Below, one piece after another: positions 44,299-54,734 of a stretch of 64,000 nucleotides of DNA (positions are counted from its first letter, which is position 1; each line of letters begins with the position of its first letter). Position numbers and translations under genes: made by a program. Source of the DNA: Thelonectria olida (lineage: Eukaryota > Ascomycota > Sordariomycetes > Hypocreales > Nectriaceae); contig JAGPYM010000004.1 in the NCBI GenBank assembly GCA_020736575.1, positions 2,480,001 to 2,544,000 on the forward strand, in the 5' to 3' direction. The notes below the pieces were generated by a model. The model saw only the letters and a list, made by a program, of their open reading frames with translations. It had not been told where the DNA came from and ran no database searches.

Positions 44299-46497
44299 AT
44301 GGGTTCTACGGAAGGAAGCATTGATAATGCTCGAGCACGTCGCCGGCTGCGTCGGAAACACAAACAGCTACTCCGGACAGCCGGAAGAAAGCCATACCTA
44401 GAGCCGCAACCTTCAGACGGTTCCTCGGACGAAGTTGATGCCTGTGGCGAGGGCAGTGACGGCGATGCCTGCGAGCTTCAGGAATACGAGCATCGCTTTG
44501 ATACCCGAGGTCAAATGAGACCCTTGCGTGTCGGAACTAAGGAAGCCTTTGAGTTTTCCAAGGATCCCAGCCATCGCGCAGCTATTGTTTTGATTCGAGC
44601 TTACGGCCCTTCTCGAAATTTGCTTGGTATCAAACTTGAAATCCGTTCGAGGCATATCAGAAAGGCCTTGAGGGAGGTTATCGGGACTTACCCGTCCGTC
44701 AGTTTCCACACGTCCGGCTGCATCAGCGTGAACGACCCGCCCATGTGTCTCTTCCATTACAGACTCGAGCTTGAGGAGTATGCGACACACTGTGGTAATC
44801 CACTTGCAAAGGCGCACATAAATCTGTGCCTTGACTACGTCAAATCATCCTTACGACAAGCAATTTCAGCTTTTGAGGCAGGAATGGGTGCAGAGAAGGG
44901 ACCTAGCATCGTGCATAGAGATCTGTGGATGGCATTCAAGCCAGGCATATTGATCTACCAGCGAATCAACAATACAGACGTCGTATTGCGTCTCCTCAGA
45001 GTTGAATCTTTCAAGTGGGCCGAGAGCGATGAGGTACAAGTTTGGATTTTGACGGCCGAACGAATCGACTACAACGGCATAGATTATGGCTACATTGGAC
45101 ACACGATCAACATCAAGAAATACAGCGGGTATAAGCTGATGAGGGAGTTGAGAGCATTCCCTCTTGAATGTCATCCCAACAAAGAAAAAATTCGACAAAA
45201 TCTAGCGCGAAGAGGCAGAAAGTTCGTTTCACTCACTGGCATCTGCCATCGCTTCTACGACGGCATAGCACACTTTTACATGGACCCCTCTTCCACGCAC
45301 ACGACCAAGTTCAATGTAAGTGCGAAGAAATGCTTCAAAGTTCTTGAATGATTAGGCTAACTTGATTGAAAGGTAAAACATCGTGTCATGATCGATTGCA
45401 AAGAATTCGAGTCCCAAACCAACCTCATGCACATCAAATTCCTACCTTACACGAAGCTCATTGAGACTGCATCGAAAGATCACCTTAGCCTTTCAGAAGA
45501 AGAACTACTTCTTTGTTGTCACGAAGTACAAGGATTCTCCTTAGTCTGGAGAAGATGGGCGACACTTCATGTGGACAATATTAGTGAAGTTCAATTCAAC
45601 GCTGACGCATTCGATCAGCTTGTATTCTCGGAGGAAAAAAAGAATCTGATTCGATCCCTTGTCAATCAACAACATGAAGATGGCGCTGGATTTGACGACA
45701 TAATCCAAGGCAAAGGAAAGGGCCTGGTCTTTCTTCTTCATGGCCCCCCCGGGGTTGGCAAGACCTTGACGGCAGGTGAGTAAATGCTTTGTTTACCTTA
45801 TAGATATTGAGAGCATATAGAGGTTATTAACTATCTTCTTTTTAGAAAGCATTGCCGACCATACCAAACGGCCGCTCTTCTCCATCTGCTCCGGTCAATT
45901 GGTTGGGCCTGCCCCGACCGTCGAACAAACCCTGTCACGTCTTCTTTCTTTAGCAGAGAGATGGCAAGCCGTCGTGCTGATAGATGAAGCCGATGTGTTT
46001 ATGCAAGAAAGGACTCTACTGGAGTTGGAAAGAAACGGCCTCGTTTCAAGTAAGCGCGGGACTGTTCCCTCCTAGCCCTCGAAAACAAATACTGACAAGC
46101 CTCGATGACAGTTCTGTTACGCGTCCTGGAATATTTCGAAGGAACCCTTTTTCTTACGACGAATCGCGCCCAGACTATTGATAGCGCCTTTCGTTCTCGC
46201 ATCCACTTGTCATTGGCTTATCCAAAGCTTTCAAACGGTGCCTTGCGCGCGCTCTGGGAGAACACCATCATCCGAGGATGCGCAGGGCACCGCCCCCGTT
46301 GGCTGAAAGACGAATTTCTCGATGACTTGGCGAAGGCAAACGTAAATGGTAGAGACATCAAGAACATTGTGCGTATAGCTTACGCCATGGGGAAAAACAG
46401 CAGACGCAAGATGAAGGCAAAAGACATTGCGCGAGGCCTTGCTGCATTCCAAGCATTTAACAAGGACATGTCGGGAAACGGTGAGACAAACCAATGA
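44299..46497 (+). CDS. AAA+ ATPase of the large fungal type
   Basis: Four exons, 44299-45315, 45373-45775, 45846-46049 and 46112-46497, total 669 residues. The N-terminal 340 residues include an Arg-rich start, an acidic stretch, and the unnamed region preceding the ATPase in this family. The AAA core follows: Walker A GPPGVGKT split near its end by intron 2, Walker B VVLIDEADVF, sensor-1-like LFLTTNRAQTID, and the arginine region AFRSRIHLSL. The last 100 residues form the lid. Fungal members occur in many copies and their substrates are unknown. A 43-base GTGAGA...CCTTAG segment at 46481-46523 could be a fifth intron, changing the end to a longer 85-residue tail that stops at 46780. Confidence 0.88.
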
Positions 46498-47026
46498 GCA
46501 TGGCATTTTTTATCCTACCTTAGTTATCTTGTTGCGAATGGTGCGCGACGGGCATCTAACAGAGCATGGAATCACACTCGACGCCATGCTGCCACGACCA
46601 GCTGCCGTACTCCTCTATTCACGAATCTCCTTCGCATTTTCTCAGCTACTTATGATGTTGGCGGTCCCTCCGGAGCCGTGGATTCATAAGTTCTTCCGTA
46701 GAAAAGTAAAATCAAATATCAACCATTTTATTGAGTCCAAGCAAAGCATTAACGAAATTGTCCACAACTATACCTTGTAAGCCAGCGCCAAGCAAAGACG
46801 CACAGCAAAAATAGGGAGATTAGTTGTTGTGATTGCGGGAGGCTCGAAGTACATCGCGGAGGGATTCTAGGTAGGTAGGAATTCAAATGTAGGAGATGGG
46901 AGAAACAGTATTCAAGGTAAGGGTATGCAGGGTCACAGGGTGTACATCATATATAATATTAGCCTGTGGAGGTTTCTGACAGTAATAAGGGTCACCAATA
47001 CTACCTTGGTATTACTACTCGCGATC
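46498..47026. other. intergenic region, possible alternative 3' exon
   Basis: Tail-to-tail space between the AAA ATPase and an SDR gene. A plus-strand frame at 46524-46780 is in phase with the ATPase if a 43-base intron is removed; otherwise it is empty. Confidence 0.4.
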
Positions 47027-47935
47027 TTACAAATACGGTTTAAGCTCCTCCTGAATCCATGCAAACACTTTCTCCTGCAGCTCGCGGTTCCTACAGGCCT
47101 TGGAGCCGTCCCAAACCACCCCAATGGGACCATAAAAGCCCCCTGTCTTAGCATCTGGACTCACAGAGGCCCAGATTTGCGACAGCGCACCTTTCTCGAC
47201 AGGTGTAGCGAAGCAGTTGACCGCCATGTTCAAGAAAGGCTTGAGGAACCTTCCGGTCGAGTTGTGGTGGAGGTTTGTGGCCACCATGCCTGGGTGAACG
47301 CTGATGAGCTTGACATCAGGGTGGCGTTCAGCCAGTGCCGTAGTGTAGTGCACGTTGGCCAGTTTCGATAGGGAATACCGAGCGGTCGTGTGGCGATTCG
47401 ACATGGTTGTCTTGAGCTCCTCAAGCTTGTACGCATCGCTCGGTGCTACTTTTTCTGAAGCCGAGGAGAGCAGAACGGCGCGTGCTTGGGGGTTGGACCT
47501 TGCGGTTTTCTGCATAATCGGAAGAAGAAGCTGGGTGAAGAGGGCGGGACCCATGACGTTTGTTCCAAACTGGATCTCGTAGCCTTCCTCGGTGAGGCCC
47601 TCGGGGGTCATCATGATGCCAGCATTGTTGATGAGGATATCGAGCCTGGAGTTGGATTGGGCGAACGTCTCAGAAGCAGCCCGAACGCTCGCAAAGGAGG
47701 ATAGATCCAGTTTAAGAAAGGACATGGGTGCGGCATCCGGGTTCGATTCCTTGATCTGCTTCATGGCGGCCTCGACTTTCTCTTGGGATCGGGCAGCGAG
47801 ATAGATGCGTGCTGGATTATGCTGGCTCAGTTGGCGGACTGTCTCGAGACCGAGGCCAGCATTGCTTCCAGTCACGATGATGACCTGCCCGCTGAGGTCG
47901 GGGATGTCTTCTGAACGAAAGTTTGCGCCTGGCAT
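47027..47935 (-). CDS. short-chain dehydrogenase/reductase, retinol-dehydrogenase type
   Basis: Single exon, 302 residues. Classical SDR motifs: cofactor loop TGSNAGLG, LAARS with Arg after the second strand (NADP preference), LDLSS, NNAG, and the active-site YSLSK (Tyr-x3-Lys). The later HPGMVATNL segment is typical of the WW-oxidoreductase/retinol-dehydrogenase-like group of fungi. The open frame begins upstream at a TTG, but the first ATG is at 47935, about 100 bases after a TATAAAA box at 48033-48039. Substrate unknown. No signal peptide or membrane anchor. Confidence 0.92.
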   Translation of the reverse strand: MPGANFRSEDIPDLSGQVIIVTGSNAGLGLETVRQLSQHNPARIYLAARSQEKVEAAMKQIKESNPDAAPMSFLKLDLSSFASVRAASETFAQSNSRLDILINNAGIMMTPEGLTEEGYEIQFGTNVMGPALFTQLLLPIMQKTARSNPQARAVLLSSASEKVAPSDAYKLEELKTTMSNRHTTARYSLSKLANVHYTTALAERHPDVKLISVHPGMVATNLHHNSTGRFLKPFLNMAVNCFATPVEKGALSQIWASVSPDAKTGGFYGPIGVVWDGSKACRNRELQEKVFAWIQEELKPYL

Positions 47936-48032
47936 GGTTGTGGTTTGAATGGGTATTGAAAATTGGTTGAGTTTGGATGTTCGAGGCAAAGATGAAGGAA
48001 TATTCAGTCAGTCTTTGACAGTGAGGCAGTCA

Positions 48033-48039
48033 TTTTATA
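48033..48039 (-). promoter_or_regulatory. TATA box of the SDR gene
   Basis: TATAAAA on the minus strand, about 98 bases upstream of the SDR start at 47935; it supports that start over the longer TTG frame. Confidence 0.4.
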
Positions 48040-48352
48040 TCAGTCGAAGAACTACGAGTGACTGTGCTACGAAGTGCAATCTGAGCAGGACGGCAGATAT
48101 TGGGCTTACACGGATGAGGCATGGTGCCACGCCACGAGCCGTGCTACAAGGACAGGGGGATAAGCAGCATGCATGAGATCGAGCTGGTGGCACCGAGCAT
48201 CTCCACACACACACGGCGCGACCGGGGGATAAGCAGAAATTCAGGCATCTCCTTTAGCGTCCTCGATCAAACAAGGGAATAAGCAGACTGCATTTAAGCT
48301 TGCCACTGCCCCGGCCAAGTCATTCGCGTGTTTGTTTCCTACCTCATCCGAG

Positions 48353-49277
48353 ATGGAGCCTCAACTTCCGGAAGCTTGGGACCAAGGCGATGAGTGGAGA
48401 GGAATCACGAGCGCGAAAGAAAGGAGGAAGCGGCAGAACCGGCTGCATCAGAGGGCATATCGTGAGCATTCGATTCGTCGACCTTTCGACTGACGAAACA
48501 TGCTGAGTCAAGCTAGGCAAGAAGAGACATTTGAGGGCCTTGGCTCAGCACAATGTCGTCGAGTCGGACACGAACACTGCAGTTGAAGTCGTTTCGAGTG
48601 CCTCCAGCCAGCAAATTGTGAGGGCTCAAGACGCTCCGTTGATCTGGCCCATGTCCCACCCCAGCCAACTCCCATTCTTCTTACAAGTCATCAAGTGCAT
48701 GGGGCGTTCGCAGCAGGTCCTGGAGTTCTTGCAAAGGGCCTACTTTCACTGGAGCCTCAACCACCCGGTTCCTGGTGACTTGCCCGCTCTCACCCGCCTG
48801 AACGCCTTTGGCGCGTTGATCAGGAACGCATCGATACTTCAAATCCCTGTCGAGTGTTTGGAGACGGACGATTGCAGCTCGCCGTTTATTACCTTGCGAC
48901 CCGATAACGCCTTGGAGTCGCCCGACCACCTCTGCCCCACGGAATTGCAGCGAACCGTGGCGCACCATGCCTGGCTCGATCTGTTTCCTTTCCCTGGCTT
49001 GAGGGACAACATATTACATTCCATCCAGAGTGGACAGTATGACGAAGATTACTTGTGCGATGAGCTCTGCTGTGACTTGATGAATCTGGAGGCCAAGTCG
49101 ACAGCATCTGTTGTCATTTGGGGCGATTCATGGGATGCAAGGGGTTGGGAATTCAGCGCAGATTTCTTTGACAAGTGGGAGATGCTCTTACAGGGATGCT
49201 CGGAGATCTTGCAGGCAACGAACTACTGGCGAGAGAAACGGAAGGCGATGAAGCTTGACTTTGTGCTGAATCCGTAA
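48353..49277 (+). CDS. bZIP-type basic region plus DUF3425 regulator
   Basis: Two exons, 48353-48461 and 48517-49277, joined over a 55-base intron (GTGAGC donor, GCTAG acceptor), total 289 residues. The intron interrupts the basic region, and splicing restores ERRKRQNRLHQRAYRKK, the N-x2-x-x-R-x-Y-R type core of fungal bZIP proteins. The leucine repeat after it is weak. Residues 95-285 form the DUF3425 region (PFFLQVIKCMGRSQQVLEFL; HHAWLDLFPFPGLRDNI; and a Trp-rich end EFSADFFDKWEML). This bZIP/DUF3425 combination is found only in filamentous ascomycetes, often next to metabolic or secondary-metabolite genes. Probable DNA-binding regulator; target unknown. Confidence 0.88.
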
Positions 49278-49403
49278 GCGTTCAGGGTTATCGTGTTAGA
49301 GACTCATGTACTACTTCGGCTGCATTGTTGACGTTTATCGCAAATGACGGTGTTCAAGCTATTCTACTAACTTGATCTACTTGTGTCCTGAATTGCCTGC
49401 ACG

Positions 49404-50027
49404 TCAACTACTGAAGTTGAACACTCCTCCCGTCATATCACCATGGAATTGCGGACCGGAACGTATGTTCACAATCTGATCTCCCCTCTCCGAGTGAACA
49501 ATCTGCGATCCCGTCCCTGTGTTCCGGAAGGACATAGACGGCGTTCCGACCCTCCGATCTGGGTCGACTGACGCCGCTGCGATCAGCCTTTCCATTTGCG
49601 CCCTTGTCGGGGCTTTGACAGCGTGATTGGCGACAAGCATCTGCAGGTCGGAGAGAATGCCGCCCATTAAACTATCGACCTTGTCCGCGCTGGGAAGAGT
49701 CTTGAGGGCCTTGCGATATCTCTCCGCCCTCGAGGAGTCTGGCGCTGGGATGACGGCGCGAAAGATCTTCTCCAGGGCTGCGGCCTTTTCCCCGCAGCCC
49801 TGCAGCACCGATTTGATCGCGGCGCTTCCCTCAGGCGACGGCGGATCGTCTGTCAGGCCAGCGAGGGCAGCAGCGAGGGTGTCGTGGATGATCGGAAGCC
49901 GAGTGGCTACATTTCGGAAGGAAGATGGCAGCCCAGAAGCGTCTGCGGCGGCGTTGTAGACTTTGAGAGAGGCTTCGACGATGGCAATGATGCCGCTGAC
50001 AAGGCCGATTACTTCACCGCCAGACAT
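49404..50027 (-). CDS. SesA-domain protein with prion-like C-terminal motif (copy A)
   Basis: Single exon, 207 residues. Residues 1-150 form the helical domain seen at the N-terminus of NACHT and NB-ARC proteins and on HET-S-like effectors (SesA family): VIGLVSGIIAIVEASLKVYN, then GLPSSFRNVATRLPIIHDTL. Residues 169-207 are Gly/Asn/Gln/Ser-rich and end the protein: NTGTGSQIVHSERGDQ followed by IVNIRSGPQFHGD. The tail resembles the sigma class of amyloid signalling motifs. It shares N-x-G-x-G-x3-V-H-x2-R-G-D-Q with copy B and with the start of the NLR at 52151. Known: in such pairs the NLR nucleates the effector tail into an amyloid, and the helical domain then acts at membranes or as a cell-death trigger. 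Inferred: effector of the adjacent NLR. Confidence 0.88.
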   Translation of the reverse strand: MSGGEVIGLVSGIIAIVEASLKVYNAAADASGLPSSFRNVATRLPIIHDTLAAALAGLTDDPPSPEGSAAIKSVLQGCGEKAAALEKIFRAVIPAPDSSRAERYRKALKTLPSADKVDSLMGGILSDLQMLVANHAVKAPTRAQMERLIAAASVDPDRRVGTPSMSFRNTGTGSQIVHSERGDQIVNIRSGPQFHGDMTGGVFNFSS

Positions 50028-50694
50028 GAGGTGAAATGCGCAAGTTCTGGTCTCTTGTGGTTGCTGTACTCTTTTCTTCTCATGGAGAAACTTGAGTTAA
50101 GTAAATGATGGAAAAAGAAATTGTTACGTGCACAACGGCGGAATACCAATATGCTGGCAAGTTTGAATTAAATAGGTAGTTACCGATGCATCCCCCCATG
50201 TCGGATCCCAACAAAGGAGAATTATTCTATTAAGTCATCATCGCCACACAGCCCTACCAACAGTATCCGTACTCAAATGGGCTTGAGTGGTCTCAGGCCG
50301 CGGTTAGCAGACTTGTTGCCGCCGGTTGGTCCTGTGGCCCGGCCCGAACAGACCGGGCCAGCATGGTTGGTTTGCATATCTATAGATTTATCTGGCTGTT
50401 TCAACTTCCTCCCAACGCTAGTTGTTGAGCGCCCTCCCTGCGTGGCGCTCTGACTAAAAGTGGACGGTTCAGTTGACAGGCAGCTCTGGGATCTACCTGC
50501 ATATGTAGGTAGGCAAGCAGGTATCTAGGCAGCCGCTCAGCGCAGGTTGTGTATCGCAACGGTGGGCAGGCATCCAAGCGGTCTCCTTCTTTGTCCCAAG
50601 CGGTTGTTCTAGGTGCGGCTTGGCAACTATTTCAATGGTTTACGTACTCTGGAATACATGCTACCACCTTCCATACTGATGAGTGAAATTGATC
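50028..50694. other. intergenic region between the two SesA-like genes
   Basis: Promoter space of copy A. Contains a TACCTGCATATGTAGGTAGG imperfect palindrome near 50497 and several GCAGG repeats. No coding frame is supported. Confidence 0.45.
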
Positions 50695-51354
50695 TCATTT
50701 GCCAGGCTCATCGGGCTTCTCAACTGCCAATTCTGCAGCCGGGACATGGCCGTAGTTGAAGGTGTTTTGAGCAGACTGTCCATTGAATTGAGGACCAGAC
50801 CCAGTGTGGATCCGCTGGTCTCCCCTTCCAAGGTGTACTGGCATGACTCCATTGCCCTTGTTGGTGATGACATGGTGTTTCTGCTCGTCGTCTTCCAAGG
50901 ACGCAGCCAACTTCCTCATATCCCCCATGGCCTCTTCCAACTCTCTCAGCATATCTTCATTCACCATCGGTTCCTCGACCACCTCGTCAATTCGGCAGAG
51001 CAGATCGCTCATTACCTCTTCCAGTCGTTTCCCATCAGCTTTCTTAATCGTCTCGAAATGTGTTTCCAACGTGTATGCCATGTCTCTGCACTCATCTGCT
51101 GCGCATTTGATCTCTGCGTAGCTTCTTTTGGCTTCTTCGGCCTCCTGAATTCCGCTTGCGTTCTCGAGTTGAGATTTCATGGACGAAAAGATATCGGCGA
51201 CAAGTGGCAGCCATTTTGCAACAATCTGGAACGCCTTGGGTAGGTCAGATGTGTTTTCGAGTTCCTCGTAGATGGTAATGGTGTCTCGCACGGGCGAGAT
51301 GACGCGGGAAAGAGACTTGATTGCTTTCTTCGCTTCTTCGCTGGGAGGCGGCAT
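50695..51354 (-). CDS. SesA-like protein with prion-like C-terminal motif (copy B)
   Basis: Single exon, 219 residues. The helical N-terminal domain (ISPVRDTITIYEELENTSD, LPKAFQIVAKWLPLVADIF) is divergent from copy A but aligns in the DLP-x-A-F-x-x-V-A-x-x-L-P core. A Glu/Met-rich linker follows. The C-terminal region (165-219) contains NKGNGVMPVHLGRGDQ and then RIHTGSGPQFNGQ, matching copy A in the GRGDQ and SGPQF words, with a further 18 charged residues after it. Both copies point away from the NLR, and copy B lies head-to-head with it across about 800 bases. Probably a second effector of the same receptor, or a variant with a different helical head. Confidence 0.87.
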   Translation of the reverse strand: MPPPSEEAKKAIKSLSRVISPVRDTITIYEELENTSDLPKAFQIVAKWLPLVADIFSSMKSQLENASGIQEAEEAKRSYAEIKCAADECRDMAYTLETHFETIKKADGKRLEEVMSDLLCRIDEVVEEPMVNEDMLRELEEAMGDMRKLAASLEDDEQKHHVITNKGNGVMPVHLGRGDQRIHTGSGPQFNGQSAQNTFNYGHVPAAELAVEKPDEPGK

Positions 51355-52150
51355 CTTGGGTATGCGAAACTGGACTCAGGAGTGCTGGTTTGAGTCACTT
51401 AATCGATGGAGGAACGAGATTAGGGTGTAGGTGTGAGAATTATCGTATGTTAGGGAAAAAACCCATGTTCTTCCCTTTGGCTTAAATGAACAAGGGAGGA
51501 AATCTTGCGCAAGACCTAGTTAACTAACTCCTTTTTCTGGAACAGAGCGCACCCACGTTGTTAGCGACTCGGCTGCTCGGTCCTGCCTAGGCGCCTACTT
51601 GCACCAGCCCGTTCGACTCGGTGACTACGAGAGCGAATGGAAAAATAGCCTCTGGAGCAACAAGAGGGTGGCCACCTCCTGCGGCAAGGCTTGGCTCAGG
51701 CTGGGCGATGAGAAGGTGTTCGTTACATACATGGAATGATGGCGAGAGGATGCAGGGCGAGCGTTAACCAGAATTACCGCTTATGCATATTGTCAATTTG
51801 CAGGTCACGGGGGATAATCTCATATCAGCTCTCTGGAAGGAACTTGTTGATGGACCAGTCGTGGGTTGGCGTTTAACGCTGTGGCTGTTCAGGCAACCCA
51901 GAGCGCAGCCTTGTCGACGCAAAATCACTCCAGCTGAGGCGCCCTAATGCAAGGGAACGTATCAGCTAAAATTAGCAGAAGTCGCGGATTTTCGAACCAA
52001 AAAGACTCGGCAGTTACAAGTTGGTAGTTGGCCTTGTCGTACCTGAGATATTTCGTAGCGAAACCTCCCTTTCTCTTACACGAGCGTCTATATGTATATG
52101 AGCTACCGATGCATCCAGCGTCCAATTCCCTGCCATCTCATTGCCCCAGC
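51355..52150. promoter_or_regulatory. divergent promoter region between SesA-like copy B and the NLR
   Basis: About 800 bases. A plus-strand frame at 51524-51740 (72 codons, no ATG) reads like protein (GDYESEWKNSLWSNKR, CGKAWLRLGDEKVFV) and ends in TGA; it may be a relic exon of a lost gene. Otherwise no coding signal is visible. Confidence 0.4.
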
Positions 52151-54636
52151 ATGTCCTCACAATTGCCCGAGACCACGACCGTACATACGGAAAACTCTGG
52201 CAGCGGCGGCCAACCAGTCCACGCGGGCCGCGGAGATCAACACACCATCACCGGTCGTGACGGCGTACACACCAACATCAGCACCCAGATCAACAATTGT
52301 AAGTTGAAAATACAAGCAACGTGATCGATCGAAATCGCTAATTCAGTTCACCCTCAATAGATACGAAAGGATCAGAGGTCGCTGGCACCATTGCTCCAAA
52401 TGAGATACGGAGTTACCCACCCTTCTCGAAGTCCCCCCTCAAGACATTTGTCGGCCGTCAGTCTTTACTCGATCGAATCCGATCCCAGTTTCTGCGAGAA
52501 TCTGGTGATGAAGATAAAACGGCGGCCAGAATAGTTGGCATCTGGGGCCTGGGAGGGGCTGGAAAGTCGCAGCTTGCTCTGAGATACAAACAAAAGTATG
52601 GTGCTGAGTACAAGGCATCGTTTTGGGTCCAAGCCAAGGACCTACAGTCGCTTCGGCTTGACTTTCGCGATATATACAACTCGATCCAAGTTGGTCGGTC
52701 CCAGGATGCAAGTCCTCCTAAGGACGAAGAAGTCAGGGATGCGGTAGTTCGAATGCTTGCCGAGGGCGAGGAGAGGTGGCTCATGGTTTTCGACGAGGCG
52801 GACCACTTGCACGACAACGACAAAGCGTTTTTCGACATTCGCCAATACATCCCTGCAAGCTCGAATATCCATGTCATCATCACCAGCCGAAGTTCTTTGG
52901 CTGGCGAGCTCTCAACCTGGGATGGCGTTGAAGTTGGAATGATGACGGAAGAGGAAGCTATGGATCTCTTGGCCAAAACGTCCAAGGCCGATCTTTCGAC
53001 GTCCGAGGCGAGGTCTCAGGCCGAAGATATTGTCAAGAAGCTAGGCTTGCTACCCTTGGCAATCGCCATCGCTGGAGCATACATTGCTACAGCCCCCAGA
53101 CTGTCATCAAATTTATCTCTGTGGCTCCAAGAGTTCGACGAAAAGCGTCGGCGAATGCTGGAAAAGAACCCTCGCAGACTTGTCGACAACTACGATAAGA
53201 ATGTCATGACAGTTTGGGAGACCTCATATTCTGCCATCCTAGACCATTCGCCAGACACCTGCCTCCTTTTCGACCTCCTCGCCTTCTTTGACAGCGAAGA
53301 TATTCATGCCGAACTCTTTGCCCCAAAGCACGCACTGGATTTGCATGAGGGAGAGAACCCATGGACATATATAGCCCATGTTAAAATTGGCGATACGACC
53401 AATGTGGTGGAGAACCCGTTGGCATCTGTGCTTGGTTTGAAGGGCGATGCCAATGTTGACTGCATTGAAGACTCTTTGGCTATGTTAGAGAGATATTCTA
53501 TGATCACCTCCAACAGGGCCAACGGTTCTTTTGCGATGCATACGTTGGTCCATGCCTGGTGTCGAGAGCGACAAGAGGTGCAGCTCTTCGGCACAAATCG
53601 ACCCTGTATCGCGGCTCTTCTTCTCATTCTCAACGCCTATAAAAGTAATAACCAGAGACAGGGCACATTAAGACTGGTTCCCCACATCAGAAAGATCACA
53701 CAGGCTGCTCTTCAGGCCAAATTCAATCCGAGTGAGGAGGCTATGGTCTACTACACCATGGTCAACATTGGCTGGAATCTGTATCGCCATGGAAGCTATG
53801 AGGACGCCTCTCTGATCCTCGAAGTGGCCCTTCAAAAAGCTCGGAATGTTTACGGCCCCCACAGCGCTGAAACCATTGTAGCGAAGCTTGGACTGGCAGA
53901 GTCTCTAGTTTTTCTTTTCAAACTTGATGAAGCAATCAAGCTTCAGACTGAGGTGATCGAGGATGCACCGACAGTGTTTGGTGACCAACACAAACTGGTT
54001 CTGCGCGCGAAAACTGGTCTCGAGGATATGACTGTTTCGAGAGAAAAAACGAAGCATATAACACGCCGAATGAAACCTCTTGCGCAGAATTGCGAATCTT
54101 TCGCTCTGAAACTAAGAATTCGTCTCACATTTTTATATTCTTTAATGTTCTGTCTGAATGTGGGTGCAAAACTGGTAGACAGCCTGGTTTCCATCGCTCT
54201 TAAGAAAGCCTACACTGATTCAATCGTCCCGCTTGCGAGAGGAGCTTGTACACTTGCCAGGCTGTGGAGCAAGATTATCGACAAAACAATTGACAGAATA
54301 GTGAGCTTTCAGAATCAGTACCGGTCCGTGTTGACTGGTGCGTTGCAGTTCGTGTACGGAGACTTTCGAGTCCCAAACAAAGAGCTATTACAGCAACGCG
54401 CAGACATACTAGAAGAGGGATCGAAGTTCGTTCCCGCTTGGTACGAGATGGAAACTGATTTTGAAAGGCTTCTCAGGGTGTTAGCGTTTGGCATTGGCAA
54501 CTGCGTCACGGCTTGGGGAAAATTGAGGGAAAGTATCGAAGAGTATCAAAAGACTGTTCAATCCCGTACAGCTTGGGAAATTGGGGTATGGAAGATTGAG
54601 GAGTTTACAAAGAAGCTGCGTGAGTTTAAGTTCTAA
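52151..54636 (+). CDS. NB-ARC NLR with N-terminal prion-like motif and short TPR region
   Basis: Two exons, 52151-52298 and 52361-54636 (62-base intron, GTAAGT donor, CAATAG acceptor), total 807 residues. Residues 15-49 hold NSGSGGQPVHAGRGDQHTIT and the following Asn/Gly segment, the same motif as the tails of the two SesA-like neighbours. The NB-ARC begins with FVGR near 79: Walker A GLGGAGKS (112-119), Walker B WLMVFDEAD (about 189-197), IITSR, GLLPLA and an MHD-like MHTLVHAW near 441. TPR-like helices run from about 510 to 595. The last 210 residues do not look like TPRs and contain hydrophobic-amphipathic helices instead, so the usual long TPR array is cut short or replaced. STAND receptor that should oligomerise on sensing a ligand. 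An upstream in-frame ATG at 52109 is possible. Confidence 0.9.
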
Positions 54637-54734
54637 TGAAGGCCAGAAAATTGGATTCAATGTCATTCTCAACGCTGTAAATCGTCTGCCTACGTGCAGA
54701 CTGCGAAGCAATGACCGTGGTTTTGGCCTGGATG

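Noticed and set aside
47735..47752. GGTTCGATTCC, a tRNA box B-like word
   Set aside because: It lies inside the SDR coding region, antisense to the codons for E-S-N-P-D-A, and has no matching box A or foldable arms.
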